This document shows, in pieces, positions 31,817 to 40,322 of a stretch of 64,000 bases of DNA; within the stretch, counting starts at the first letter, position 1; every line of letters begins with the position of its first letter. The DNA comes from CAZQHK01 sp964593455 (GTDB lineage Bacteria > Muiribacteriota > CAYSPT01). Location: positions 115,383 through 179,382 of the forward strand of contig CAZQHK010000003.1 of NCBI GenBank assembly GCA_964593455.1. Direction: 5' to 3'. The notes beneath the pieces were generated by a model. The model saw nothing but the letters and a program-made list of their open reading frames with translations, had not been told where the DNA came from and did no database searches. A program made the translations under genes and the position numbers.

Positions 31817-33838
31817 ATGAATAAGAGAACCCTGTTAATGGTATTGTTGGTGATGGTGGTAACGGCGGCGGTACATGCCGCCGATAGTGATTTCCCCCTG
31901 AAGAAGGTAGTCTTGTATAACAGTGGTGTCGGTTACTTTCAACGGGAGGGATCTGTTACCGGTAACGGCGAGGTCAGGCTCCGGTTCCGTACCAAGCAGA
32001 TCAATGATGTGCTCAAATCCCTGTCTTTGGTGGATCTCGATGGCGGCCAGGTGTCGGTAGTGTCTTTTGCCTCCAAGGAGCCCCTGTCGCGTATCCTGGG
32101 AAGTTTTTCAGTCAATCTGGGCGGAAACCCGTCGCTTCTGGATGTGTGCCGCCAGTTAAGAGGGACGCCGGTGGTGGTAACGGAGGGAACGGACAGTTAC
32201 AAAGGGATCATCCTGGGGGTGGAGACCAGAAATCACTTCGTGGAGAAAGAAAAGATCTCTGTTCCCTATCTTCACCTGTTCACCGAGAAGGAAGGTGTCC
32301 GGTCTTTTGAGATGACGGGACTCACATCCGTGGAGTTCACCGATCCTGACATCGATCGGGAGGTCCAGGAAGCGCTGAAGGCCATCTCTGACAGCCGGCG
32401 CAAAGACGACAAAACCGTGGTTGTCCGGTACCAGGGCAAGGGGGATCACCGCCTTGTGGCCGGGTATGTGTTGGAGGCGCCGGTGTGGAAAACCAGCTAC
32501 CGTCTGACTCTGGACGATAATGAAAAACCGTTTCTGCAGGGGTGGGCCATCGTAGAGAACACTCAGGACGAAGATTGGGAAAACGTGAAGCTGTCGCTGG
32601 TGTCGGGACTACCGATTTCTTTCATCCAGGATCTCTACAACCCGCTCTACGTGGAACGGCCGCTTTACCAGCCTCCCCGGCGGCAAGGAGTGAAACCCCG
32701 GGAGTACGAGGGAGCCGTGGAGCGCAAAGCGAAGCCGTCCCTGGCCCGCCGCAACCGCTCCATGAAAAAGGAAATGTTTTTGTCGGAGTCAATGGCCGAT
32801 GAAGAGAGGTTTTCCGCCCCTTCTCAACAGGCGACGCCACGGCCCGCCGCGGGAGTTAAATCACAGGCAAAATCCCGGGCGGTGGGCGAACTGTTCGAGT
32901 ATGGCATCAAGGAACCGGTGACTATAAAACGGCGCCGTTCAGCCATGATACCTATCGTGAACCTCCTGGTGGAAGGCGAAAAGGTATCTATTTACAATGA
33001 GCAGTCCCGGAAGGAAAATCCCCTCAATGGCGTGTTTTTAGACAACTCTACCGGACTTCATCTGGAGGCCGGGCCGGTAACGGTGTTCGATGGAGGCAGC
33101 TATGCCGGCGACGCCCTGCTGGGAAGCATCCAGCCCGGCGAGAAAAAACTCCTCTCTTACGCGGTCGACCTGGCCTGCGCTGTGGACCCCAAGAGCCAGT
33201 CTACGCAAGAGTCTATCCAGTCCATCAAGCTGATCAACGGGATACTTACCACAGAAAACAAGTCCGTGTCGAAAAAAGTTTATATCATCAACAACAAGGC
33301 AAAAAAAAATAAAATGGTTATCGTGGAGCATCCCATTCGGAGTGGTTGGAAGCTGGTATCGCCGCGGGCACCGGAGGAGCGTACCGATAAGTACTACCGG
33401 TTCCGGGTAAAGCTCAAAGCAGAGGAAAATACCAGGTTTCAGGTCCAGGAGGAGCATCTATTCAACCGCACCTACTACCTGACTGACCAGCCTCTCAGCA
33501 GGATCGAATACTTCCTCAGTCACGGGCAGACCAGCCGGGATATATCCAAAGCGCTTCGTTACGTGATCAAAATCCGTACAGAGATGGCTGCGATCGAGCG
33601 GCAGATATCCGAACTGGAGAACCGGGAGCGCAAAATCACCGGTGACCAAGACCGGGTTCGCCGCAATATGGGCGCGGTTGACCGTAACAGCAAATTGTAT
33701 AAGCGTTATATGCAGAACCTTTACGACCAGGAAGATGAATTGGCCGACATCAGGAACGAACTCGAAAAAAAACGAGTGTTGCTGGAAGAAAAAAGAAAGG
33801 ACCTGGCTAAATATTTAGCTAGATTATCCATCGATTAA
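31817..33838 (+). CDS. Exported DUF4139-domain protein with coiled-coil C-terminus
   Basis: From the ATG at 31817 (after GAGGAGGCGGAGAAAG) the product is 673 aa with a clear signal peptide ending VHAADS; a GTG at 31799 is possible but adds MRRRRK only. The DUF4139/mucoidy-inhibitor-like core has LKKVVLYNSGVGYFQREG, VLKSLSLVDLDGG, VWKTSYRLTLDD, GWAIVENTQDEDWENVKLSLVSG and VLVEHP-like IVEHPIRSGWKLVSP. The last about 95 residues are a charged coiled coil. The function is unknown in bacteria; the region 290-350 is low-complexity and rich in Arg/Pro. Confidence 0.85.
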   Translation: MNKRTLLMVLLVMVVTAAVHAADSDFPLKKVVLYNSGVGYFQREGSVTGNGEVRLRFRTKQINDVLKSLSLVDLDGGQVSVVSFASKEPLSRILGSFSVNLGGNPSLLDVCRQLRGTPVVVTEGTDSYKGIILGVETRNHFVEKEKISVPYLHLFTEKEGVRSFEMTGLTSVEFTDPDIDREVQEALKAISDSRRKDDKTVVVRYQGKGDHRLVAGYVLEAPVWKTSYRLTLDDNEKPFLQGWAIVENTQDEDWENVKLSLVSGLPISFIQDLYNPLYVERPLYQPPRRQGVKPREYEGAVERKAKPSLARRNRSMKKEMFLSESMADEERFSAPSQQATPRPAAGVKSQAKSRAVGELFEYGIKEPVTIKRRRSAMIPIVNLLVEGEKVSIYNEQSRKENPLNGVFLDNSTGLHLEAGPVTVFDGGSYAGDALLGSIQPGEKKLLSYAVDLACAVDPKSQSTQESIQSIKLINGILTTENKSVSKKVYIINNKAKKNKMVIVEHPIRSGWKLVSPRAPEERTDKYYRFRVKLKAEENTRFQVQEEHLFNRTYYLTDQPLSRIEYFLSHGQTSRDISKALRYVIKIRTEMAAIERQISELENRERKITGDQDRVRRNMGAVDRNSKLYKRYMQNLYDQEDELADIRNELEKKRVLLEEKRKDLAKYLARLSID

Positions 33839-33966
33839 TCACCGGTAAATTGAATCCGTTTCGGTTGTCAATCGGGCTTTATTTCTGCGGTGAAAACCGT
33901 TGATACAAAGGCTCGACAATTTTACTTGCCAAAGTATTACCCCCTCAGTATAATTGGTCACGAGAA

Positions 33967-34033
33967 AAAGACGGTAGACCTTAAGGTTTTCCTTACCCCC
34001 CCGAGGGACCTTTGCAGATGGTCTGCCGTCTTT
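33967..34033 (+). terminator. Long hairpin after the DUF4139 gene
   Basis: AAAGACGGTAGACC (33967-33980) pairs with GGTCTGCCGTCTTT (34020-34033), 13 of 14 as Watson-Crick and one G-T pair. An inner AAGGT/ACCTT stem lies in between. It is followed by ACCTTTT. It could be a terminator or an independent structured RNA. The rest of 33839-34079 shows no gene. Confidence 0.4.
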
Positions 34034-34079
34034 ACCTTTTGTCGGTTATCGGAAGTGTGTCTGCGGGTTGGAAAAAGCT

Positions 34080-34547
34080 TCAGTTCGTGATCCCGAATCC
34101 CTTGATTTTATTAACGAACCCTTTACTTTTGATGTCGGAGACGTAGATGTCGATCAGACGCTTGCCGTACTTCCGGTAGACCTTACGTTTCCACTCCGTC
34201 TTCTTGTCGTAGGCGGCGTTACCTTTCATTCCCCAGTACTCGATATAGACATCATAGTCGGGCAGGTAAAAATCCGGTCTGATGGAGACGGCTTGAAAGA
34301 TGGAGAATCGGGCAGGGAGGTCGTAGACGAACGTGATGCGATGGTCATGAAAATAGTTGGCCAGGACTTCCTCTCCGTGAGATTGTACCGTGACGCCACT
34401 CTTGGTGGGAATGCTTAATCCTTTCTGAAGCGATTGTTTGAATTGACGGTCTTTCAGAAGCTTGGAAACAAGACCGTAGATCAAAAGGCCCGCCAGGGCG
34501 GCAACAAGGATGTATGAACCTATATCGGAGTCCAGTGTTACTTCCAC
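34080..34547 (-). CDS. Membrane-anchored PD-(D/E)xK nuclease-like protein
   Basis: This 155-aa protein has an N-terminal transmembrane segment (about 10-30) and a domain with HGEEVLANYFHDHRI, then RPDFYLPDYDVYIEYWG and KRKVYRKYGKRLIDIY. The D-x-Y-L-P-D-Y-x-x-x-I-E-Y-W-G block is that of the restriction-endonuclease-like fold found after some UvrD/helicase-IV-type proteins: Asp in PDF, then E-Y-W in place of ExK. It could be a genuine nuclease or a degenerate one, since the catalytic Lys is not obvious. It is divergent from the ClC gene; biological role unknown. Confidence 0.6.
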   Translation of the reverse strand: MEVTLDSDIGSYILVAALAGLLIYGLVSKLLKDRQFKQSLQKGLSIPTKSGVTVQSHGEEVLANYFHDHRITFVYDLPARFSIFQAVSIRPDFYLPDYDVYIEYWGMKGNAAYDKKTEWKRKVYRKYGKRLIDIYVSDIKSKGFVNKIKGFGITN

Positions 34548-34673
34548 CTTTCACTTGTTCATTGTATATCGCAATCCGATAAAAGGTCAACCGGAGCCTT
34601 ACCCAGTGTGCAGATAATGTGTTTCAGCGTGACCGGGCGGTAAAGGACGAAGCGCCGAAAGGACTGTGCCGCC

Positions 34674-34702
34674 TTGTTGCCGGAAAGAGCGTAAGATATA
34701 AT
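34674..34702 (+). promoter_or_regulatory. Candidate promoter before the ClC gene
   Basis: TTGTTG (34674-34679) and TATAAT (34697-34702) are 17 bp apart. The predicted start point is within a few bases of the ATG at 34712, which has no ribosome-binding site, so the transcript may be nearly leaderless. Confidence 0.45.
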
Positions 34703-34711
34703 AAAGCTATC

Positions 34712-36007
34712 ATGGCTTTGAAGTCTACATACAAGGCGTATCGGAAATCGATCTCATATCTGCTCCAGTGGTTGACAGCGGCGCTGGTGCTGGGTCCCAT
34801 CTGTGCCGCTATCGTGCTGGGATTCCAGAAGATTATCGTCCTGGCGACAGGATTAACTCAGAACTCATGGATGGAATTTTTCTTTCCGGTAATCGCCGGG
34901 TTTCTCCTCGGCTTCATCATCTATATTGTTTCTCCCGAGTCCAGCGGTGAAGGTGTGCCCATGTACATCACTTCCATGAACCAGCGCGACGGCTACATAG
35001 ACAAAGTAACGACACTCATGAAGTTCTGTGCCGCCACGTTGACACTGGCCTTCAACGGCACCGGTGGGCTGGCGGGTCCCATGATCATGGTCAATGGCGG
35101 TATCGGGTCGTTTTTCGGGCGACGATTTCTTCGTAAATTTCTGGTAATTTCAGAGGCTTTGAGCTTCAAGAAAGATGATTTCAGGATCGTGACCCTGTGC
35201 GGGGTGTCGGCGGCTCTCGGCGCACTGCTCCAGTCTCCGTTGGGCGGCGGTATTTTCGCCGTGGAAGTGCTGTACAAATCGGCTATCAGTTACGAGATGG
35301 TTTTTCCGGCAGTGCTCTCGAGCGCATGCGGGTATATCTGTTACTCTTTGTATCCCTGGTCGGAGCCCTCGGCCCCCATCGTGCTTGGCGAAGTGTCTTT
35401 GAATTTAATTCCCGGTATCGTCCTTTCGGGTATTCTGGCGGGTATTTTCGGTCTTCTTTTCGTCATGATGTATGAGATGGTGTTCAGGTGGTTTGAACGT
35501 CTGCCTGTCCGTACCGCCTGGAAACCGGTGATCGGCGGCGTCATCTGCGGACTGGTTGGAATGTTGTTCCTGCGGTTAACCGGTTACCGTATCACCGGGG
35601 TAGGTTTCGATCTTTACAACGCCATGCGCACCGGCCAGTTCGAGGCTCCTCTCGGACTGATCCTTCTCATTCTCCTGGGCCGTATATGCATGACCTCCTT
35701 CACCGTGGGTTCCGGCCCGAGCGCCGGGTTCACGTTTCCTGCTTTCCTGGTGGGGGCACTCAGCGGACAAATAGTGCTGAACCTGGTGGCGGTGGGTGAT
35801 CCGCAGGCCATGCATGCTTTCATGGCGGCAGGTATTGCCGGTTCGCTGGCAGCCATCCTTAACGTGCCGGTAGCAGCCTGCGTGATCGTCATGGATCAAT
35901 TTGGCCTCAACTTCGGAATTCCTGCCGTCATAGGCGGTATCATCGCCTATCAGATTGCCAAACCGACGGTGATTTACCATTACGTCGAGGAGGGAGCCGA
36001 TGAGTGA
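34712..36007 (+). CDS. ClC-family chloride channel/transporter
   Basis: This 431-aa protein has about ten hydrophobic segments. ClC signatures are the SGEGVPMY region, GTGGLAGPMIMVNGGIG and GSGPSAGFTFPAFLVGA. In the second motif the usual G-K/R-E-G-P reads G-L-A-G-P, so the gating glutamate is replaced by Ala. In known ClC proteins that change uncouples proton exchange, so this may work as a channel. I start at the ATG at 34712; the longer frame from 34619 lacks any ribosome-binding site and has a charged non-family leader. The end overlaps the cca gene by 8 bp. Confidence 0.9.
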   Translation: MALKSTYKAYRKSISYLLQWLTAALVLGPICAAIVLGFQKIIVLATGLTQNSWMEFFFPVIAGFLLGFIIYIVSPESSGEGVPMYITSMNQRDGYIDKVTTLMKFCAATLTLAFNGTGGLAGPMIMVNGGIGSFFGRRFLRKFLVISEALSFKKDDFRIVTLCGVSAALGALLQSPLGGGIFAVEVLYKSAISYEMVFPAVLSSACGYICYSLYPWSEPSAPIVLGEVSLNLIPGIVLSGILAGIFGLLFVMMYEMVFRWFERLPVRTAWKPVIGGVICGLVGMLFLRLTGYRITGVGFDLYNAMRTGQFEAPLGLILLILLGRICMTSFTVGSGPSAGFTFPAFLVGALSGQIVLNLVAVGDPQAMHAFMAAGIAGSLAAILNVPVAACVIVMDQFGLNFGIPAVIGGIIAYQIAKPTVIYHYVEEGADE

Positions 36008-37460
36008 GTTACCGTTCCCGGAAAAACTTCGTAGCCTCCCTTATCTGGAAACGATCTGGCGTTTCCTGCGCGATCACCGGTGCCGGGTTTACCTGGTCGG
36101 GGGGCTTTTACGTGATATCATCCTCGAACGGGTAGAGCCGCGGTGCGGATTCGATGTCGACCTGGCCGTCGCCGGTGACTTGCTGGCCGTGTCTAGCCGA
36201 CTGGCCCGGACGATCAAGGCCGGCTACGTGCTGCTTGACGATGTTCACCTGACCGTCAGGCTGCTGAAAGAAACGGACCATGGGCCGCTCTGCATCGATA
36301 TATCCCAACTGAGAGCGGAGAGTATCGAGAAAGACCTTCAACTACGGGATTTCACGGTCAATGCGCTGGCCGTAGATCTTGACCATGTGTTTGGGGCAGG
36401 CGCCGGAATTAATGACCACGGCCAGGTGCCGCTGATCGATGCTACCGGTGGTCTTGGTGATCTCAAGGTTCGTCGGCTCAGGCATGCCGCGGAGAGGGCT
36501 TTCCGGGACGACCCGCTGCGTGTACTTCGAGGATTCAGACTGGCCGCCGAACTGGATTTCGAGTTTTCTCCGGCCACGGTCGAACTGGCGGTATCCAGTG
36601 CTCATTTGTTGAAAAACGTGTCGCGGGAGCGGATTAGGGACGAGTTGATAAAAACCCTGACCTGCAGTAGCTCATCAGCCCGGTTGAAAATGGCGGTTGA
36701 GGCCGGGGCGTTGACGGCAGCGTTACCGGGATTTGACCGCGATTCCATCGAAGGCTGGATCGACCTGATCGAAACAGGGGAATTACAAAGGGTTTCCGAG
36801 TGCTTCATGAAAGAATCGGTTGCCCTCAGCCTACGTTCTTACCTGGAGGTCTGCCTGGTAACCGGTCGGGTCCGGACGGCGCTTTTCAAGCTGGCGCTGC
36901 TGATCGGGTTCACTCCGTCGGGTAAACAAACAACACCGCGCCTGGCCGGAGATCTCCTGGCGCTGGCCCGAAGAGAAATCAAGGTTGTTTCAAGGATTAT
37001 CAATGGAGCGTGTTTTCTTTTACCGGGTGACGGCGGATACGGATTGCTCGAAGAAAAGAATCTTAAAGAACTGCTCGACCCCCAAACAGATGTTCCTCCC
37101 GGACATCCGGTGCGCAGAGCCATCTTCCGGTTCTACCAATTAGCCTCCGATGACGTGCCCGGCGCGGTCCTGGCTGCTCTGGCGGTGAAAGGCCTGAATG
37201 GTGGCGCCGTACCGCCTGCGGGAGTCCGGTTCAGAGAACCGGTAGAAGTGCTCTTGACCGACTATTGGCGGCCTGGTAACCGGTTTACAGCACCTCCTTT
37301 GTTTCTCAACGGGACGGATCTGATCGGTTCCCTGAAGGTTCCCGAGGGGCCGAGGGTGGGCACGGTGCTGGCGGCTCTAAAGGAGGCGTCTGCAGTGGGT
37401 GTGGTTGACTCCCGGGAAGAAGCCCGGGAATGGGTGCAAGATTATCTAAATAAAATGTGA
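36000..37460 (+). CDS. CCA tRNA nucleotidyltransferase / poly(A) polymerase family
   Basis: This 486-aa protein has the class II nucleotidyltransferase head: VYLVGGLLRDIIL, then DVDLAVAGD (catalytic Asp pair), LQLRDFTVNALAVDL and DDPLRVLRGFRLAAELDF. A helical tail of about 270 residues follows without an evident HD domain. It adds or repairs the 3' CCA of tRNAs, or adds A residues; which of the two cannot be told from sequence alone. It overlaps the ClC gene by 8 bp. Confidence 0.88.
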   Translation: MSELPFPEKLRSLPYLETIWRFLRDHRCRVYLVGGLLRDIILERVEPRCGFDVDLAVAGDLLAVSSRLARTIKAGYVLLDDVHLTVRLLKETDHGPLCIDISQLRAESIEKDLQLRDFTVNALAVDLDHVFGAGAGINDHGQVPLIDATGGLGDLKVRRLRHAAERAFRDDPLRVLRGFRLAAELDFEFSPATVELAVSSAHLLKNVSRERIRDELIKTLTCSSSSARLKMAVEAGALTAALPGFDRDSIEGWIDLIETGELQRVSECFMKESVALSLRSYLEVCLVTGRVRTALFKLALLIGFTPSGKQTTPRLAGDLLALARREIKVVSRIINGACFLLPGDGGYGLLEEKNLKELLDPQTDVPPGHPVRRAIFRFYQLASDDVPGAVLAALAVKGLNGGAVPPAGVRFREPVEVLLTDYWRPGNRFTAPPLFLNGTDLIGSLKVPEGPRVGTVLAALKEASAVGVVDSREEAREWVQDYLNKM

Positions 37461-37527
37461 TGTAATCAACGGTGCCGGCCTAGACCATTATGGATCGGCT
37501 GATAAGCTTGATGGAGGAGGTAAGTAC

Positions 37528-37926
37528 GTGTACACGGTTACGGTTACGGCCAGGTTTTCTGCCGCTCACCGGTTACGGGAATATCAGGGTAACTGCGAAC
37601 GCTTGCACGGCCACAACTGGGAAGTGCGGTTGACCGCCGTCGCTGAGCAGGTTGATGCCAGCGGGATGGTGGTGGATTTCAGGGAACTCAGGGAGTTGCT
37701 GCGAAACACCGTAGCGCCTTTTGACCATACGGTCCTCAACGAGACATCGCCTTTTGACCGGATCAATCCAACCGCCGAAAACGTCGCTCGCCATGTCTTT
37801 GACGCGGTCAAGCAAGCCGGGATGACAGGTACGGCCAGGATACTGCGGGTCTCGGTGGCCGAATCGGAGGGTAGCTGGGCCTCGTATGCTCCCGGGTCTC
37901 ATCGATTTGAAGACGGGAAAATGTAG
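37528..37926 (+). CDS. queD: 6-carboxy-5,6,7,8-tetrahydropterin synthase
   Basis: This 132-aa protein starts at GTG after GGAGGAGG. It has the QueD signature: FSAAHRL, the catalytic Cys in GNCERLHGHNW (zinc His included), MVVDFRELRELL, FDHTVLN and the C-terminal VAESEGSWASY. It converts dihydroneopterin triphosphate to 6-carboxytetrahydropterin in queuosine/7-deazaguanine synthesis. It is followed at 3 bp by queC and then queE, so the pathway to preQ0 is complete here except for GTP cyclohydrolase. Confidence 0.94.
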   Translation: MYTVTVTARFSAAHRLREYQGNCERLHGHNWEVRLTAVAEQVDASGMVVDFRELRELLRNTVAPFDHTVLNETSPFDRINPTAENVARHVFDAVKQAGMTGTARILRVSVAESEGSWASYAPGSHRFEDGKM

Positions 37927-37928
37927 GT

Positions 37929-38621
37929 ATGCCGGGTGGTGTGGTAGTGTTGTTGTCAGGCGGGCTTGATTCAGCCGTGGTTCTGGCCATGGCGGTAGTG
38001 GACCGGGACCCGGTAGTAAGTTTGACCTTCGATTACGGACAACGGTGCGCTGCTCCGGAGGTGGCCGCCGCCCGGAATATCACCCGTTTTTTCGGGGTGG
38101 AATTTCAGCTGGTCTCGCTACCGTTTCTGGGTGACTGGGCCTCGGTATCTTCCCTGGTTGATACCTCTGTTACCGTTCCTCACGGGCGGGAAGCCCTGGA
38201 GGGAAGGCGCGATCTCAATACTCCTGACAGCGTGTGGATTCCGAATAGAAACGGGCTTTTCATCAACGCGGCGGCGGCTCTGGCCGAAGCCCGGGGTTTG
38301 GAATCGGTGATGATAGGGATAAACGCCGAAGAGGGTGAGGATTTTCCCGACAACACCATGGAGTACCTGGAACGGGTGAACCGGTCACTGGCGTTTTCCA
38401 CCCTGAACAAAGTGACCGTCGAAGCGCCTACCGGAAGGTTTAGGAAACGTGAAATCGTGCGGCTGGGAGCCCGGCTGGGAGTTGATTTTTCTCTCATCTA
38501 CTCTTGTTACCGGGGAACGCTCCAAATGTGCGGCATGTGCGAAAGCTGTATGCGGACAAAACAGGCGCTGGAAGATGAAGGATACGAAGAGCTGGTGGCA
38601 AAGATATTCGAGTGTGAATAG
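37929..38621 (+). CDS. queC: 7-cyano-7-deazaguanine synthase
   Basis: This 230-aa protein has the N-type ATP pyrophosphatase loop LLSGGLDSAV, WIPNRNGLFINAAAALAE, INAEEGEDFPDN and the zinc cluster C-x(8)-C-x2-C-x2-C (CYRGTLQMCGMCESC). It makes preQ0 from 7-carboxy-7-deazaguanine. It sits in the queD-queC-queE operon. Confidence 0.95.
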   Translation: MPGGVVVLLSGGLDSAVVLAMAVVDRDPVVSLTFDYGQRCAAPEVAAARNITRFFGVEFQLVSLPFLGDWASVSSLVDTSVTVPHGREALEGRRDLNTPDSVWIPNRNGLFINAAAALAEARGLESVMIGINAEEGEDFPDNTMEYLERVNRSLAFSTLNKVTVEAPTGRFRKREIVRLGARLGVDFSLIYSCYRGTLQMCGMCESCMRTKQALEDEGYEELVAKIFECE

Positions 38622-38642
38622 AAAGCAAGGTGTGATCGAATA

Positions 38643-39422
38643 GTGAGCAACAGCGCCGGAGATAATAATAAATACCGGCCTGCCGGCGAGATCCTGGAAA
38701 TTTTCTCCGGGATTCAGGGCGAAGGTCCATTGGTCGGAGTCCGGCAGGTATTTGTGCGTTTTGCCGGCTGTAACCTGGACTGTTTTTATTGCGACACCAT
38801 GGACGCCTTCAGCGGGCAGACGGAGTGCCTGGTTGAACAGGTTCCCGGCCACCGTGATTTCGAATCGTTGCCGTGGCCTCTCCCGGTAGACAGGACCGCC
38901 GCTATCATCCGCCGGCTCCTTCGGGGCGGCGTGGATCATCATTCCATCAGTCTGACCGGTGGCGAACCGCTGGTACAGTCGGAGTATGTTCGAGAATTAC
39001 TCTGCATTTTGAACGGTGAAAGTCACGTCTACCTGGAAACCAACGGCACGCTTCCCGGGGACCTGGAGTCGGTGCTGGACCTGGTTGACATTATTTCCGT
39101 CGACGTTAAAGTGTTTCCCCGGTTAGGTGGAGTGCCGTATTTTGACCGGCACCGGCTGTTTCTGGAGCTGGCCGCAGGAAAACGGGTTTTCGTGAAATTT
39201 GTACTTATGGACGATGTTACCGACAAACAGATTGAGACAGTCTGTCGTCTTATTGCCAGGGTTGATCGGTCCATTCCACTGGTCCTTCAGCCGGTAACAA
39301 AAAGGGATTGTTGTGCTCCTCCGGCTTCGGACCGGGTTCTGGAGATAGATTCGCTTTGTCTCCGGTTTCTGCCTGATGTTCGCGTGATTCCTCAAGTACA
39401 CAAGGTGTTGGGGCAGCGCTAG
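38643..39422 (+). CDS. queE: 7-carboxy-7-deazaguanine synthase (radical SAM)
   Basis: This 259-aa protein starts with GTG. It has GIQGEGPLVGVRQVFVRFAGCNLDCFYCDT with the CxxxCxxC cluster, GGEPLVQ, and LVDIISVDVK. The extra loop between the SAM cluster and GGEP (about 50 residues) is larger than in the shortest QueE proteins but within the family. It converts carboxytetrahydropterin to carboxydeazaguanine. Last gene of the operon. Confidence 0.93.
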   Translation: MSNSAGDNNKYRPAGEILEIFSGIQGEGPLVGVRQVFVRFAGCNLDCFYCDTMDAFSGQTECLVEQVPGHRDFESLPWPLPVDRTAAIIRRLLRGGVDHHSISLTGGEPLVQSEYVRELLCILNGESHVYLETNGTLPGDLESVLDLVDIISVDVKVFPRLGGVPYFDRHRLFLELAAGKRVFVKFVLMDDVTDKQIETVCRLIARVDRSIPLVLQPVTKRDCCAPPASDRVLEIDSLCLRFLPDVRVIPQVHKVLGQR

Positions 39423-39439
39423 CTCTACCTTGAAATAAG

Positions 39440-39472
39440 ACCGCACCTCAAGCAAGAAGCATGGAAATTGAG
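39440..39472 (+). repeat. Vestige of repeat family B right end
   Basis: ACCGCACCTCAAGCAAGAAGCATGGAAA resembles the CTCAAGCAAG...GTGTAGAAAG right end of family B but is truncated and mutated. It lies between queE and the prepilin promoter. Confidence 0.5.
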
Positions 39473-39492
39473 ATTGAAGTTGTCAAAAAAAG

Positions 39493-39522
39493 TTGACATC
39501 TCCGATGGGCATGAGCTATACT
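39493..39522 (+). promoter_or_regulatory. Strong sigma-70-type promoter of the prepilin gene
   Basis: TTGACA (39493-39498) and TATACT (39517-39522) are 18 bp apart. The expected start point at about 39529 coincides with the first base of a hairpin (39527-39558). Confidence 0.75.
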
Positions 39523-39526
39523 TGGT

Positions 39527-39558
39527 GTATAAGAGGGAAGGTGTGTCTCCTCTTATAC
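39527..39558 (+). promoter_or_regulatory. 5'-terminal mRNA hairpin of the prepilin gene
   Basis: GTATAAGAGG and CCTCTTATAC form a perfect 10-bp stem with a 12-base loop right at the predicted 5' end of the transcript. A position like this commonly protects abundant mRNAs from decay. Confidence 0.6.
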
Positions 39559-39591
39559 GTTTATTCTTTACGTGGGAGGAGGTGAACAGAA

Positions 39592-40017
39592 ATGAAACGG
39601 AAAGCGAACAGAAGAGGTTTTACGTTGATAGAACTTATGATCGTTATTGCTATCATCGGTGTTTTGGCTGCTATCGCCATTCCTGACTTCAACCATGCCA
39701 GGCTACAGGCTCGCCAGAAAGCCTGTCTCGCCAACATGAGGGTGCTCGAGGGTGCCGTCGACATGTGGGAGATGGACCAAGACGCTGCCGGATTTGGAGG
39801 TAGTGGAGTAGAAGCTGCGGACTGCACAATCTCGAAAGAGACTCCTTACGGTTTGCGACCCACGTATGTCAAGAAGATACCGAAGTGCAAGATGGCCGGA
39901 GAATATAAGTTCGACAAAGAAACGCACTCGGTCTGGTGTTCAAAGCACAACACGGTTGAGTACCCGACGTTCGGACAGGGCAATGAAGCTGCCAGTGGTC
40001 CGCAACTCGAGAACTAA
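39592..40017 (+). CDS. Type IV/GspG-like prepilin
   Basis: This 141-aa protein has the class III signal RRG|FTLIELMIVIAIIGVLAAIAIPDF: cleavage after Gly9 and Glu at +5. The globular part has C45, WEMDQ, C78 and a C-terminal module C99-x3-GEYKFD...C116-SKH. A very strong ribosome-binding site (GGGAGGAGGTGA), a near-consensus promoter, a 5' hairpin and a strong terminator suggest high expression. No pilus assembly genes are in the window. It could be a major pilin or a pseudopilin. Confidence 0.9.
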   Translation: MKRKANRRGFTLIELMIVIAIIGVLAAIAIPDFNHARLQARQKACLANMRVLEGAVDMWEMDQDAAGFGGSGVEAADCTISKETPYGLRPTYVKKIPKCKMAGEYKFDKETHSVWCSKHNTVEYPTFGQGNEAASGPQLEN

Positions 40018-40086
40018 AAAGACCGGTAGCAGTTAGGCGTTGCGCTTGTCGCGGCGTTTCAGCAAGTAGAATTAGCGAGAATTATT

Positions 40087-40116
40087 AAGAGGACGTTCTT
40101 TTGAACGTCCTCTTTT
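40087..40116. terminator. Bidirectional terminator between prepilin and small basic protein
   Basis: AAGAGGACGTTC / GAACGTCCTCTT is a perfect 12-bp stem with a TTTT loop, T run on the plus side and A run on the other. It serves the plus-strand prepilin gene and the minus-strand small gene. Confidence 0.88.
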
Positions 40117-40160
40117 CTCATACCGCGGCATGCACAGGGGCCGGACATCTGCCGGGTGAT

Positions 40161-40322
40161 TTACCAGCTTTTGCCGCAGCCTTTGGGTAGACCGTAATAC
40201 ATGCCTTCCTCGTAACGACCGTTCTTTTTAAGAATCTCGAGCCGCTCGCCGCGTTTTCGTACCTTGCCGCCTTTTCGGCGCAGCTTGCGCCCTTTCGGCT
40301 TAAGGCTGGTGTGCAATGACAT
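40161..40322 (-). CDS. Small basic protein of the Chlamydiae/Verrucomicrobia-type family
   Basis: This 53-aa, Lys/Arg-rich protein begins MSLHTSLKPKG and ends GLPKGCGKSW, with R.ERLEILKKNGRYEEGM in the middle. This pattern (MSLH.SL...ERI..L...G...EG....GLPK) fits the small basic protein family I know from Verrucomicrobia, Chlamydiae, Planctomycetes, Lentisphaerae and Omnitrophota. I start at 40322 because AAGAGGAGGTT precedes this ATG; a longer frame from 40388 adds non-family residues. A ribosome- or nucleic-acid-related role is suspected from its charge but not shown. Confidence 0.82.
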   Translation of the reverse strand: MSLHTSLKPKGRKLRRKGGKVRKRGERLEILKKNGRYEEGMYYGLPKGCGKSW

